DNA of 64,000 nucleotides from JAIVJM01 sp963816985 (GTDB lineage Bacteria > Acidobacteriota > Blastocatellia > Pyrinomonadales > Pyrinomonadaceae): the NCBI GenBank assembly GCA_963816985.1, contig CAWFMF010000004.1, positions 1,054,001-1,118,000 on the forward strand, in the 5' to 3' direction. Positions 19,379 to 31,064 of this stretch are shown piece after piece. The first letter of the stretch is position 1, and every line of letters begins with the position of its first letter. The position numbers were made by a program, and so were the translations under genes. Below the pieces are notes generated by a model, which was given only the letters and a program-made list of their open reading frames with translations, was not told where the DNA came from and did not search any database.

Positions 19379-19454
19379 GAGTCCGAAGAGTCCGGGTTCT
19401 GAAGTCAAAGACAGTCCTTCTGCTTTCGACTTCAAACTCCGAGACTTCGGACTC
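19379..19454. repeat. Inverted repeat upstream of secA
   Basis: GAGTCCGAAG (19379-19388) pairs with CTTCGGACTC (19445-19454), and GAAGTCAAAG (19401-19410) with CTTTCGACTTC inside. The nested hairpin ends 28 bases before the secA ATG, so it could end upstream transcription or act in the secA leader. The rest of 19269-19482 shows nothing clear. Confidence 0.7.
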
Positions 19455-19482
19455 CAGACTTCTTTTTGATGAGGATTCGGAC

Positions 19483-22320
<2,838 letters not shown>

Positions 22321-22348
22321 AGACCCCGCGCGCGTAGAACTCAGAGAC

Positions 22349-22386
22349 GCGGAGGCGTCGAGGGCGAAAACCCTCGACGCCTCCGC
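22349..22386 (+). terminator. Strong hairpin terminator after secA
   Basis: A perfect 16-bp stem (22349-22364 with 22371-22386) and a CGAAAA loop. It lacks a good U-run, so it may work as an RNA 3' end or with Rho. Confidence 0.7.
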
Positions 22387-22420
22387 AACCCGCCACGGTC
22401 TCCCCCCAACGAGGTTTCAA

Positions 22421-23524
22421 ATGTTCTTCTTTAACCTCGGCGCGAAGCCTTCGACCCGCGCAACCGTCGTCCTCGCCGTCTGCTTCATGGCCGCGCTCGC
22501 GTGCCAACCCCAAACCACTCTCGCGCAGCAGCCGCCGCCGCCGTCAACGCCTCCCGCGCAGTCCGCCGAGCTTGAGCGCGGCGTCGAACTCTACCGGCAA
22601 GGCGACATGAAGGGCGCGACGAAGGCCCTGCGCGCCGCCGTCAAGAAGCAGAGCAAGACAGACCCGCGCGCGTGGGTCTACCTCGGCCAAGCGCTGATGT
22701 GGCGCGGCGAGTTGGGCGACTCGCGCAAGGCGCTCAACACGGCGCTCCGGCTCGACCCGAATTTCGCCGCCGCGCGCGCCTCGCTCGCCTTCCTCCACCT
22801 CAACTCCGGGCGGTTTTCCGACGCCGAGCGCGAGGCCGCACGCACGCTCGAACTCGACCCGAACGACGTGGACGCGCACTACGTCGTCGGCGTCGTCCGA
22901 CTGCACGAAGGCGCTTGGCTGAGGGCGATTGAGAAGGCCGACGCCATCATCAAGATTAACGACCGGGCGGCGCTCGCCTACGCCTTGAAGAGCGAGGCGC
23001 TGCTCGGACTCCACGAGCGCGGGCGGGCGATCATCGCCGAAGAGACGCGCGGCGCTTACGGCTACGGCCCCGCGACCGTCGAGCAGACGCGCGCCGCGCA
23101 GCCCTCGCGGCTCAAGCAGGCCGCCGAGAGCCTGGAGAAGTACCTCGCGCTCGCGCCCAAGGCCCCGGACGCCGCCCAGAAACGCGCGCAGATGGAGGCG
23201 ATGCTCGCCTACGCCGAGACCGACCCGGCGCGCAAGATTTATCCGTCGAACGGCGTCACCACGCGCGCCGTCATCACGGCCAAGCCGGAGCCCGGCTTCA
23301 CCGAGGAGGCGCGGCGCGCGGTGATTACCGGCACCGTCCGACTGCGCGCCGTGCTCGCCGCCGACGGCACGGTCAAGTACGTCCTCGTCCTCAAGGGCCT
23401 GAGCTACGGCCTCACGGAGAGGTGCGTCGCGGCGGCGCGCAAGATTAAGTTCGTGCCCGCGACCCTCGCGGGCTCGCCCGTGTCGCAGTTCGTCATCCTC
23501 GAATACAACTTCAACATCTACTGA
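22421..23524 (+). CDS. TPR protein with C-terminal TonB domain
   Basis: 367 aa. N-terminal signal segment (ATVVLAVCFMAALACQP, possible lipoprotein-like Cys), then TPR units (AWVYLGQALMWRGELGDSRKALNTALRLDPN and the following DAEREAARTLELDPND pattern) up to about residue 230. A TonB C-terminal domain covers 280-367 (AKPEPGFTEEARRAVITGTV...ISQF-type ending VILEYNFNIY). In TonB this domain contacts outer-membrane receptors. Without a transmembrane anchor plus Pro linker its role here is unclear; it may be a periplasmic scaffold. The next gene is a shorter paralogue. Confidence 0.82.
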   Translation: MFFFNLGAKPSTRATVVLAVCFMAALACQPQTTLAQQPPPPSTPPAQSAELERGVELYRQGDMKGATKALRAAVKKQSKTDPRAWVYLGQALMWRGELGDSRKALNTALRLDPNFAAARASLAFLHLNSGRFSDAEREAARTLELDPNDVDAHYVVGVVRLHEGAWLRAIEKADAIIKINDRAALAYALKSEALLGLHERGRAIIAEETRGAYGYGPATVEQTRAAQPSRLKQAAESLEKYLALAPKAPDAAQKRAQMEAMLAYAETDPARKIYPSNGVTTRAVITAKPEPGFTEEARRAVITGTVRLRAVLAADGTVKYVLVLKGLSYGLTERCVAAARKIKFVPATLAGSPVSQFVILEYNFNIY

Positions 23525-23581
23525 ACGAAGTTTTGACGGCGGCGTCACGCGCCGTTATTTTTTTTTGCAGAGACCTGAGAT

Positions 23582-24427
23582 ATGCGCTCATCCTCGAACT
23601 TCAAAGCCTTCCTGCTCGCCGCCGCGACTCTGGCCGTCGCCGTCGTCGCGCCCGCCGCTCGCGCCGTCACGGCGCAGTCGGGGCGAAGGGGCGAGGAGCC
23701 GACCTTGCAGCTCATGAGCGACGACGTGGCGCGCGGCAAGAAGCTGCTTGACGAAGGCGACGCCGAAGGCGCGATTAAAGTCCTGCGCGGGGTGGCCGAG
23801 AGGGACAGGGAGAACGACCTCGCGCGCCACTTCCTCGGCGTCGCGCTCGCCCGCGCAGGGAAGAGGGACGAGGCGTTGAAGACTTTGGAAGACGCGCTGG
23901 AGCTTCGTTCGAGGGCTTTTAATTTCGAGTTCAACCAGCAGCGGCAGAACGACGGAGAATGGAGCCCCGGCGACGGCTCGCGCCTCCGCGCGCGCTTCGC
24001 CACGAAGGCGGGCGCGCTCCTCGAAACGGTCGAAGCCTTCATCGCGCTCGGCCCCGAAGACATCGAACTCTGGCGCGAGTGGCTCGCGGCCTTGCGCCTC
24101 TACGCGCAGCTCGCCGCCGACCCGAAGTTCGACACCAAGCCCTTCCGTCTCTCGGAGCTGATGACCAAGGCGCAAATCATCCGCAAGCCCGAACCGCAGT
24201 ACACGGAGCGGGCGCGGCGCGGCAGAATCTCCGGCGTCGTGCGCCTGCGCGCGCTGCTCGGCGCGGACGGCAAGGTCAAAGGCGTGTCCATCATCAAGGG
24301 GCTCGGCGGCGGGCTCTCCGAGAAGGCGGCGGAGGCGGCGCACGCCATCCGCTTCACGCCCGCCACCGTGGACGGGCGGACGGTCTCGCAGTTCGTCATC
24401 CTCGAATACAACTTCCGCGTCTACTGA
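23582..24427 (+). CDS. TPR/TonB-C-domain exported protein, paralogue of the preceding gene
   Basis: 281 aa. Signal-like N-terminus (FLLAAATLAVAVVAPAARA), about two TPRs (GKKLLDEGDAEGAIKVLRG, LARHFLGVALARAGKRDEAL), then a TonB C-terminal domain (RKPEPQYTERARRGRISGVV to SQFVILEYNFRVY). The ending is almost the same as in the gene 57 bases upstream, which shows tandem duplication. Likely periplasmic. Confidence 0.8.
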   Translation: MRSSSNFKAFLLAAATLAVAVVAPAARAVTAQSGRRGEEPTLQLMSDDVARGKKLLDEGDAEGAIKVLRGVAERDRENDLARHFLGVALARAGKRDEALKTLEDALELRSRAFNFEFNQQRQNDGEWSPGDGSRLRARFATKAGALLETVEAFIALGPEDIELWREWLAALRLYAQLAADPKFDTKPFRLSELMTKAQIIRKPEPQYTERARRGRISGVVRLRALLGADGKVKGVSIIKGLGGGLSEKAAEAAHAIRFTPATVDGRTVSQFVILEYNFRVY

Positions 24428-24536
24428 AAAGCGCGCCGCTCAGTTATCTTTAACAGAGCGCGCCGAACCGTTTGGCAAATCAGACTCGACTTCGACACGT
24501 CACGAGCCCGCGCCGCACACGCCGCCTTATTCTTTA

Positions 24537-25745
24537 ATGACCACCGAAACCAAATCCGCGAACCCCATCGTGCAGGCCATCGTCTCCGGCAGCGCGCCGA
24601 GACAGGCCCGACTCGCCGCCGCGCGCGGCCTGCTCCCGATCCCGCAGGACGAGTTGATTGAAGTCTTAGTCGCACTGAGCGCGGGCGAAGACGCGGACAT
24701 CGCGGCGGCGGCTGAAGAGACGCTCGGCGAGCAGACTTCGGACGCGCTCGTCTCGGTCGCGTCCTCGTCCGAGACCACGACCGCCGTCCTCAACTACCTC
24801 GCCGCCCGCCCCGGCAACGCGCGCGAGACGCAGGAGGCGCTCGCCCTCAACGCGCACACGCCCGACGAAGCCGTCGCCGCGCTCGCGTCGGTCGCGCACG
24901 ACGGCGCGGTGCTCGAAATCATCTCCATCAACCAGCAACGCCTCATCCGCGCGCCCGCCATCATCGAGGCGCTGCTCGCCAACCCGTCGCGCACGCCCGA
25001 AGCCGAGCGGCGCGCGCGCGAGATACAGCGCGAGTTCTTCGAGAAGGAGCGCGGCGTCCGCCAGATTGCCGAGGAGATGCGCGCGCGCGGGATGAACGCC
25101 GCCGCCGAGTTCGTCGAGGCCGCCGAGACGCTCGAAGAGGGTGAGCACTTCAGCGTCGAGGACGCGTGGGTCGTCGCCGAGCACATCGAAGTCTCCGACG
25201 ACGAGATAGACGACTCGTGGCTCCCCTCGGAGTGGCTCGAAGAGTTGATCGAGGAGACCTTCGAGCAGCGCACCGCCGCCGCCGAGCGGCTCGTCGCCGA
25301 GATGGGCGCGGAGGCCGGCGACGCGGCCCCGAAGCGCATGGCCCTCATCCGCCGCGTGATGCTGATGAAGGTCAAAGACCGCATCAAGCTCGCCATGAAG
25401 GGCGACCGCGAGGCCCGCGCCATCCTCATCCGCGACTCCAACAAGATCGTCGCCACGGCGGTCGTCCACAACCCGCGCATCACCGATCAGGAGGTCGAAG
25501 GCATCGCCGCCATGCGCACCATCTCGGACGAGGTGCTGCGCGTCATCGGCCTCAACCGCGCGTGGGCGCGCTCCTATCCCATCATCCACAACCTCGCGCG
25601 CAACCCCCGCGCCCCGCTCGCGACGGCCATGACCATCCTCCCGCGCCTCCAAACCAGAGACCTCAAAGCCATCTCCCAGAACCGCAACGTCTCCGACGCC
25701 ATCCGCCGCCAAGCCGTCCGCCTCTCGGCGGCTCGCACACAGTAA
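24537..25745 (+). CDS. Hypothetical alpha-helical repeat protein
   Basis: 402 aa, soluble, without signal peptide. It is all-helical, with HEAT-like repeats at both ends (LARLAAARGLLPIPQDELIEVLVALSA pattern at the start; NPRITDQEVEGIAAMRTISD and NLARNPRAPLATAMTILPRL near the end). A very acidic middle (AAETLEEGEHFSVEDAW to WLEELIEETFEQ) separates them. The repeated phrase of Asn-Pro-Arg followed by a helix suggests stacked helical pairs used for protein binding. No family name can be given. The stop lies within a bidirectional hairpin. Confidence 0.65.
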   Translation: MTTETKSANPIVQAIVSGSAPRQARLAAARGLLPIPQDELIEVLVALSAGEDADIAAAAEETLGEQTSDALVSVASSSETTTAVLNYLAARPGNARETQEALALNAHTPDEAVAALASVAHDGAVLEIISINQQRLIRAPAIIEALLANPSRTPEAERRAREIQREFFEKERGVRQIAEEMRARGMNAAAEFVEAAETLEEGEHFSVEDAWVVAEHIEVSDDEIDDSWLPSEWLEELIEETFEQRTAAAERLVAEMGAEAGDAAPKRMALIRRVMLMKVKDRIKLAMKGDREARAILIRDSNKIVATAVVHNPRITDQEVEGIAAMRTISDEVLRVIGLNRAWARSYPIIHNLARNPRAPLATAMTILPRLQTRDLKAISQNRNVSDAIRRQAVRLSAARTQ

Positions 25746-25825
25746 AAAGCCGTAAACCGTGACGGGTGACAAGAAAGGACAGCCTTTCTCTTGTCACCCG
25801 TCACGGTTTACGGTTTACGGCTTTT
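25744..25825. repeat. Heptamer-built inverted repeat between convergent genes
   Basis: Arms 25744-25778 and 25783-25825 are almost perfect complements of ACCGTAA/ACCGTGA/GTCACCC units with only a few loop bases. It overlaps the stop codons of both convergent neighbours and has T/A tails for termination on both strands. It is close in sequence to 8651-8731 and 34679-34749. Confidence 0.88.
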
Positions 25826-26357
25826 AAAAAATCTCCGAGCCTTTGCGCGCGACCGACCACGCCACGTCGGTGAGTGTGTGCGTGGCCGCGCCCCACCAGA
25901 GCCCGGCGAGCACGGCGAGCGCCACGCCTCTGCCGACGCCGTAGACCGCGGCCTGCTCTTCTATCACTCGCCACGCGTGCAACACGTCGGCCCACCCCGG
26001 CGGCGAGCCGCCCGCGACGAAGACTGCGCGCAAATAGACGCCGCCCCAAGCCAGCAGCGACAGCACGGCGGCGAAGTAGACGACGCGGATGAGCGTCCCG
26101 AAGATGATGCCGTGCGACCAGCGCGAGCGGTGGCGGAAGACGACTTTGTAAGGGAACCAGAGGAACCGGAAGATGCCCCAACGCGTGTACTGCCGCGATT
26201 GGATGTCGAGGTCGGGGCCGAACATGAAGCCGCCGAAGAGCATCGCGCACGTCGCGGCGGTCGCCAGCGTCCAGTCGCCCGTCACGCCCCACCCCGCCGC
26301 CAACGTCGGCGGCGCAAGCAGAAGCGTAATCGCGTCGTGTGTCTTTCCCGAAGGCAT
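25824..26357 (-). CDS. DUF2227 metal-binding membrane protein
   Basis: 177 aa. It carries the family's conserved metal-ligand pattern: MPSGKTHD at the N-terminus, FGPDLDIQS, HRSRWSHG and a late ATHTLTDV histidine. Three or four hydrophobic helices surround these. Family members are predicted membrane-bound metal-binding proteins of the YdjM/hydrolase-like group; the substrate is unknown. The start is the ATG of MPSGKTHD. Confidence 0.8.
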   Translation of the reverse strand: MPSGKTHDAITLLLAPPTLAAGWGVTGDWTLATAATCAMLFGGFMFGPDLDIQSRQYTRWGIFRFLWFPYKVVFRHRSRWSHGIIFGTLIRVVYFAAVLSLLAWGGVYLRAVFVAGGSPPGWADVLHAWRVIEEQAAVYGVGRGVALAVLAGLWWGAATHTLTDVAWSVARKGSEIF

Positions 26358-26452
26358 AAGAGAAGAAGATGTCAGATGCTGGATGCCAGATGTCGGTCAA
26401 AGCGTCATGTCCTAGCTGACATCTAACATCTAGCATCTGACATCTTCTCTTA
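26357..26452. repeat. Heptamer-built hairpin in a divergent gap
   Basis: TAAGAGAAGAAGATGTCAGA at the left and its complement at the right (ending 26452) enclose CATCTAA/CATCTAG/CATCTGA units. It lies between the DUF2227 start and the acyltransferase start, where termination is not needed. A leader or element role is therefore as likely as termination. Confidence 0.8.
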
Positions 26453-26525
26453 GCAAGCGTGAGGCCAGCGGTTTGCCTGACCCTTCGGCGGCGCGATACA
26501 CTGTCGGCCTCCTCAAAATTTGTCT

Positions 26526-27521
26526 ATGAGTAAAAAAGGTAAAGCGCAATTATTCATCGAGTACGCCGCCGCGCGTGCGTTCATCTCCGGCTTAGGGATT
26601 CTGCCGAGGCCGCTCGCGACCGCCGTCGGGCGCGGCATCGGCCACGCCGCCTACGCGCTCGCCGGGGGCCTGCGCCGCACAGGGATGCGCAACCTCGAAC
26701 TCGCCTTCCCCGAAAAAAGTGTTGAAGAGCGGAAGCGCATCCTTCGAGGCTCGTTCGTCAGTCTGGGGCGGCAACTCGGCGAGGTCAGCCAGTTCCCGCG
26801 CGCCACCGCCGAGCACCTGCGCGAAGTCGTCGAGTACGATCCGGAGGACGTGAAACTCCTGGACGTAGCGCGCGAGCGCGGGCGGGGCGTCATCTTCCTC
26901 ACCTCGCACCTCGGCGCGTGGGAGCTGCTGTGCTTCGCCCACTCCGTCCTCTATGAACCGCTCAGCTTTCTCGTCCGGCCCATTGACAACCCGCGCATCG
27001 AGGAGATGGTCGAGCGTCTGCGGACGCGCTTCGGCAACCAGCCGATTGACAAGAAGAGCGCCGCGCGCCGTGCGATGAAACTGCTGCGCGAAGGCGGCAC
27101 GCTCGGCGTCCTCGCCGACCTCAACACGCAGGAGCGCGAAGGCGTCTTCGTCCCCTTCTTCGGCCACCTCGCCTGCACGACCGCCGGAGTCGCCACGCTC
27201 GCGCTGCGCACGGACGCCACGGTCATCCCCGTCTGCGCCCCCTGGGACGAGCGGCGCAAGCGCTTCGTCTTCCACGGCGGCCCCGTCGTCGAACTCGTCC
27301 GCACGGGCGACCCGGCGCGCGACGTGGAACTCAACACCGAACGCTTCACCGCCGCCATCGAAGGACACGTCCGAGCCTACCCGGAGCAGTGGCTCTGGAT
27401 TCACAAACGCTGGAAGACACGACCCGCCGGAGAGCCCGACATCTACACACGCGCGGAAAAAATTCGTGACACACAGCACACAGCACCCGCCTCGCCGACA
27501 CAAAACGTGTCCAAAACCTGA
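26526..27521 (+). CDS. Lipid A biosynthesis-type acyltransferase (LpxL/HtrB family)
   Basis: 331 aa from ATG; a TTG two codons upstream is an alternative. The family's catalytic HxxxxE motif is HLGAWE, followed by FLVRPIDNPRIEEMVERLR, the RPIDN-type substrate region, and GVFVPFFGHLACTTAG. The enzyme transfers a secondary acyl chain to a lipid A precursor or related lipid at the inner membrane. Some family members make other acylated lipids, so the acceptor is not certain. The presence of this gene supports an outer membrane. Confidence 0.85.
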   Translation: MSKKGKAQLFIEYAAARAFISGLGILPRPLATAVGRGIGHAAYALAGGLRRTGMRNLELAFPEKSVEERKRILRGSFVSLGRQLGEVSQFPRATAEHLREVVEYDPEDVKLLDVARERGRGVIFLTSHLGAWELLCFAHSVLYEPLSFLVRPIDNPRIEEMVERLRTRFGNQPIDKKSAARRAMKLLREGGTLGVLADLNTQEREGVFVPFFGHLACTTAGVATLALRTDATVIPVCAPWDERRKRFVFHGGPVVELVRTGDPARDVELNTERFTAAIEGHVRAYPEQWLWIHKRWKTRPAGEPDIYTRAEKIRDTQHTAPASPTQNVSKT

Positions 27522-27623
27522 CTCTCGGAAATTTTTCTTGCAGGTGAAGTCTATTAAGCTCAGCCCTTTATGGTCACTCTCACAGAGTGTTACAAAATTG
27601 TGTAGAAATATTGCGATTTGTGC

Positions 27624-27651
27624 TTGACAAGTCACAAAAAATCAGTATAAT
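27624..27651 (+). promoter_or_regulatory. Consensus sigma-70 promoter
   Basis: TTGACA (27624-27629), a 16-base spacer and TATAAT (27646-27651) form a perfect two-box match in an AT-rich stretch that contrasts with the GC-rich surroundings. It points away from the upstream acyltransferase and towards a region with no convincing ORF. 27522-27620 holds only AT-rich sequence. Confidence 0.8.
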
Positions 27652-27657
27652 TTTGCA

Positions 27658-27934
27658 CATAAGTTACGAAGCTGACATTGACGGTGCTTCATGTTGATTG
27701 AAAGGTGCGGTTGGTTGGGTTAACTCACTCTTCCGGGCAAGGGCTCTTTCGCCCTCGTGAAGATTGAACAAAGCTTTTGCAATTTTATTTCGCCCTCCCA
27801 ACACGACCGCCCCAAAGCCGGATCGCCCGTATGTGACGATCTCCAGCGAACTGTCAACGCCACCCTGAATCTCCGAGCCTGCCCGAAATCCCGCCCCGCC
27901 GGTCAACCCCTTGACCAGCGGGGCGCGCTTCTTT
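27658..27934 (+). ncRNA. Candidate non-coding RNA, about 280 nt
   Basis: The consensus promoter at 27624-27651 predicts a start near 27658. A strong terminator hairpin GCCCCGCCGGTCAA...TTGACCAGCGGGGC (27893-27924) followed by CTTCTTT closes it. Inside, CTTC...AGGGC TCTTTC GCCCT...GAAG makes another hairpin (about 27729-27763). A possible 12-base end-to-end helix pairs GTTACGAAGCTG (27663 on) with CAGCTTTCTTAC (27950 on). No RNase P, tmRNA or SRP core motif is seen. 6S RNA is conceivable. Frames on either strand lack a ribosome-binding site. Confidence 0.5.
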
Positions 27935-27957
27935 CTGAACTTAAGTTAACAGCTTTC

Positions 27958-28722
27958 TTACATCGCTAAACCGCCGTCCGCCTGGACGACTTGGCCGGTG
28001 ATGTAGCGTGCGTCTTCGGAGAGGAGGAAGCAGGCGATGCGGGCCACCTCGGCGGGCTCGGCGAAGCGCTTCATCGGAATCTGTTCGAGGAGTTTTTGTT
28101 GATAAGCTTCGTCGAGCGACTGTGACATCTCGGTGGCGACGAGTCCGAGCGCGAGCGCGTTGACCGAGACGTTGCGGCTCGCGACCTCCTTCGCCAGAGC
28201 CTTCGTCAGTCCGATCATCCCGGCCTTCGACGCCGAGTAGTTCGACTGCCCCGCCATCCCCACCACGCCGCTGATCGAGGCGATGTTGAGAACCGAGCCG
28301 CCGCCCTCCTGCCGCAGCATGTGGCGCAGAGCCGCGCGCGAAAAGTTCCAGGCCCCTTTGAGGTTGGTGTCAATGACCGAGTCCCAGTCCGCCTCCTTCA
28401 TGCGCAGGATGAGGTTGTCGCGGATGATGCCCGCGTTGTTGACGAGGAAGTCTATGCGCCCGAAGGTGGTCATCGTCTGCTTGACCATCTCGGCGGCGGC
28501 CTCGGTGTTCGCCACGTCGCACTGCGAGGCGAGGACTTGCACGCCCAGAGCTTCGAGTTCGCCTTTGAGCGTCTCGGCGGCCTCGGCGCTCTGCGCGTAG
28601 TTGAAGGCGACGGATGCTCCACGGCGCGCGAGTTCGAGGGCGATGGCGCGACCGATGCCGCGCGTCGCGCCCGTCACGATGCCAACGCGGCCCTTGAACT
28701 GCTTTCCTGACTCGTCACTCAA
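27958..28722 (-). CDS. fabG: 3-oxoacyl-[ACP] reductase (SDR family)
   Basis: 254 aa from a TTG start with GGAGGAGG eight bases upstream. It is an NADPH-dependent short-chain dehydrogenase that reduces 3-oxoacyl-ACP in fatty acid elongation. Visible marks: GATRGIG cofactor loop, FLVNNAG, catalytic Ser in IASISG, YSASKAG with Tyr and Lys, and the GLVATEM and ITGQVVQADGGLAM ending typical of FabG. The dyad at 28793-28806 in its promoter region suggests repressor control. Confidence 0.9.
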   Translation of the reverse strand: MSDESGKQFKGRVGIVTGATRGIGRAIALELARRGASVAFNYAQSAEAAETLKGELEALGVQVLASQCDVANTEAAAEMVKQTMTTFGRIDFLVNNAGIIRDNLILRMKEADWDSVIDTNLKGAWNFSRAALRHMLRQEGGGSVLNIASISGVVGMAGQSNYSASKAGMIGLTKALAKEVASRNVSVNALALGLVATEMSQSLDEAYQQKLLEQIPMKRFAEPAEVARIACFLLSEDARYITGQVVQADGGLAM

Positions 28723-28792
28723 AGCTTTTCCTCCTCCGTTCTTGGAAGCACTGCTGAACGTATTCGTCTGCGGTTTGTCGGCGCGACCTTTT

Positions 28793-28806
28793 TAATGTAA
28801 ACATTA
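28793..28806 (-). promoter_or_regulatory. Dyad operator candidate in the fabG promoter
   Basis: TAATGT-AA-ACATTA, 71 bases upstream of the fabG start. On the minus strand it lies between a TTGACC -35-like box and a TTAAAA -10-like box with 17-base spacing, the usual place for a repressor site. Confidence 0.45.
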
Positions 28807-28926
28807 GTCAGAGGTCAACCGAGGAAAGTCGAAAGGTTCGGAGAGGGCCGACAGCAAGGCCCCGCGCCGTCGCGCCGACCGGACGGTGTTTAAGGGCGTC
28901 GCGGCGACGGAGTTACAAGGAGGAGC

Positions 28927-29703
28927 ATGAAGTTAATCATTCTTGGGGCGGGCTACGCCACGCGGCTCTATCCGCTGACGCTGAACCAGCCGAAGCCCTT
29001 GCTCGCGGTCGCGGGCAAGCCGATGATCGAGCACGTGCTGGACAATCTCGCGCCGATTAAAGAGATAGAACCACGTCTACGTCGTCACCAACGCTAAGTT
29101 CGCCGGGCACTTCGAGCGTTGGGCAAAGGATTACCGCGCGCGCCGCCCCGGCGTCGAGTTCACCGTCGTCAACGACCAATCCACCGACGACTCCAACAAG
29201 CTCGGAGCCATCGGCGACCTGCACCTCGTCCTGAAGCAGGAGCAGATTGACGACGACATCATCGTCGTCGCGGGCGACAACCTCTTCAGCCACGGCCTCG
29301 CGGCCTTCGGCGAGTTCTGCCGCGAAAGACGCGCGCCCGTGTTGGCCGTCTACGACGTGGGCGACCTCGAAGAGATTAAGAAGTACAACGCCATCGAGGT
29401 TGACTCCGAAGGGCGCATCACCTTCTTCGAGGAGAAGCCGAAGGAGCCGAAGAGCACGCTCACAGGGATTGCGCTCTACTACTACCCGGCGGCTCGCTCC
29501 CGCTCATCCATCAATACATCGCCGAGGGGAACAACCCCGACCAGCCGGGCCGACTCGTGCAGTGGATGTACAAGCGCACTCCCTTCTACACATGGAAAGT
29601 GCCGGGCCTCTGGTACGATGTCGGCTCGAAAGAGACGCTTGAAGAGGCGAACCGGATATTCTCCGAGCCCGGCGTCGGCGAGAGCAAGACGACGCAGGCG
29701 TGA
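28927..29703 (+). CDS. Sugar-1-phosphate nucleotidyltransferase, two frameshifts
   Basis: The start has a strong AAGGAGGAG. The product begins MKLIILGAGYATRLYPLT, the nucleotide-binding signature of glucose-1-phosphate thymidylyl/mannose-1-phosphate guanylyl transferases, and goes on QPKPLLAVAGKPMIEH. The frame shifts +1 near 29068 (one extra A in GATAGAACCACG) and returns by -1 near 29493 (a G missing in CCCGGCGG). Between them the second frame reads HVYVVTNAKFAGHFE, IIVVAGDNLFSH, and then TGIALYYYP. The last part is GLWYDVGSKETLEEANRIF in the first frame. Corrected length is about 258 aa. It would make an NDP-sugar for surface polysaccharide. Either sequencing indels or a decaying gene. Confidence 0.75.
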
Positions 29704-29765
29704 GAGTCAAAGGCACTTCAAACATAAAAAGTAAGACACTTCAACGGTAAAGGTACTTCCGGCAG

Positions 29766-31061
29766 ATGCTTGATTTGAACTACGTCCGCGAGAACTTCGA
29801 GCGCGTGCGCGCGGCGCTCGAAGCACGTAATTTCCCGACCTCGGCGCTCGAAGAGTTCGCGGCGCTCGACGAACGACGCCGCCGCGTCATCTCGCAGTCC
29901 GACTCTTACAACGCCGAGCTTAACAAGACGAGTAAGGAAATCGGCGCGTTGATGAAGTCGGGGCAGAGCGAGGAGGCCACGGCCCGCCGCGCTCAGGTCG
30001 CGCAGTTGAAAGAGCAGATCGCAGAGGCCACGCGCGAGCGCGACGAGGCCGAGCGACGGATGCGCGAACTCCTCTCGACGCTGCCGAACGTCCCGCACGA
30101 GAGCGTGCCCGTGGGCGCGGACGAGTCGGCCAACGTGGAGGTGCGGCGCGTGGGCGAGGCTCCGCGCTTCGACTTCGAGCCGCAGGATCACGTTGACCTC
30201 GGCACGCGGCTCGGCATCCTCGACCTCGAACGCGCGGCGAAGATCGCGACGGCGCGCTTCGCCATCTTGAAGGGCGCGGGCGCGCGTCTGGAGCGCGCGC
30301 TCATCAACTTCATGCTGGACATCCACACCTCGGAGCACGGCTACGAGGAGACCTTGCCGCCCTTCATCGTCAACCGCGACTCGCTCTTCGGCACGGGGCA
30401 GTTGCCGAAGTTCGAGGAAGACCTCTTCAAGCTCACGGACGAGCGCGGCCTCTACCTCATCCCGACGGCGGAAGTGCCGGTCACGAACATCCACCGCGAA
30501 GAGATTCTCGAAGCGTCAGACTTGCCGTTGAAGTTCGTCTCCTACACGCCCTGCTTCCGCTCCGAGGCGGGCTCCTACGGGCGCGACACGCGCGGCGTCA
30601 TCCGCCAGCATCAGTTCGACAAGGTGGAGTTGGTAAAACTCTCTCTGCCGGAAAACTCTTACGAGGAACTCGAAGCCCTGACGCGCAACGCCGAGACGAT
30701 CCTCCAACGTCTGGGCCTGCACTACCGCGTCGTCACGCTCTCTTCGGGCGACCTGGGCTTCGGCGGCGCGAAGACCTACGACATCGAGGTGTGGCTGCCG
30801 AGCCAGAACACGTTCCGCGAAATCTCTTCGTGCACCAACTTCGAGTCGTTCCAGGCGCGGCGCGCGCAGATACGCTTCCGTCGCGGCGGCGGCGCGAAGC
30901 CCGAATACGTCCACACGATTAACGGTTCGGGGCTCGCCGTCGGTCGCACTTGGCTCTCGATACTGGAAAACTACCAGCAGCCGGACGGCTCGGTCATCAT
31001 CCCCGAAGCGCTGCGCCCGTACATGGGCGGGTTGGAGAAGATAGAGAGCAGTAAGCGGTAA
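29766..31061 (+). CDS. serS: Seryl-tRNA synthetase
   Basis: 431 aa, full length. An N-terminal coiled-coil arm (residues about 30-110, SQSDSYNAELNKTSKEIGAL) binds the long variable arm of tRNA-Ser. The class II catalytic domain follows, with motif 2 FRSEAGSYGRDTRG and motif 3 GSGLAVGRTWLSILEN, plus TAEVP for serine binding. It charges tRNA-Ser, one copy of which is at 45791. A REP-type element follows the stop. Confidence 0.98.
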   Translation: MLDLNYVRENFERVRAALEARNFPTSALEEFAALDERRRRVISQSDSYNAELNKTSKEIGALMKSGQSEEATARRAQVAQLKEQIAEATRERDEAERRMRELLSTLPNVPHESVPVGADESANVEVRRVGEAPRFDFEPQDHVDLGTRLGILDLERAAKIATARFAILKGAGARLERALINFMLDIHTSEHGYEETLPPFIVNRDSLFGTGQLPKFEEDLFKLTDERGLYLIPTAEVPVTNIHREEILEASDLPLKFVSYTPCFRSEAGSYGRDTRGVIRQHQFDKVELVKLSLPENSYEELEALTRNAETILQRLGLHYRVVTLSSGDLGFGGAKTYDIEVWLPSQNTFREISSCTNFESFQARRAQIRFRRGGGAKPEYVHTINGSGLAVGRTWLSILENYQQPDGSVIIPEALRPYMGGLEKIESSKR

Positions 31062-31064
31062 AAA

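Noticed and set aside
27664..27906. Minus-strand ORF of 80 residues across the candidate RNA
   Set aside because: It begins with TTG inside the terminator hairpin, has no ribosome-binding site, and resembles no family. The promoter and terminator point the other way.
27757..27969. Plus-strand GTG ORF inside the candidate RNA
   Set aside because: No Shine-Dalgarno sequence, and the frame runs through the terminator hairpin.
28820..28926. GAGGAAAGTCGAAAGG upstream of the nucleotidyltransferase, similar to the 5' core of RNase P RNA
   Set aside because: Only about 100 bases are available before the next gene and the other conserved RNase P blocks are missing.
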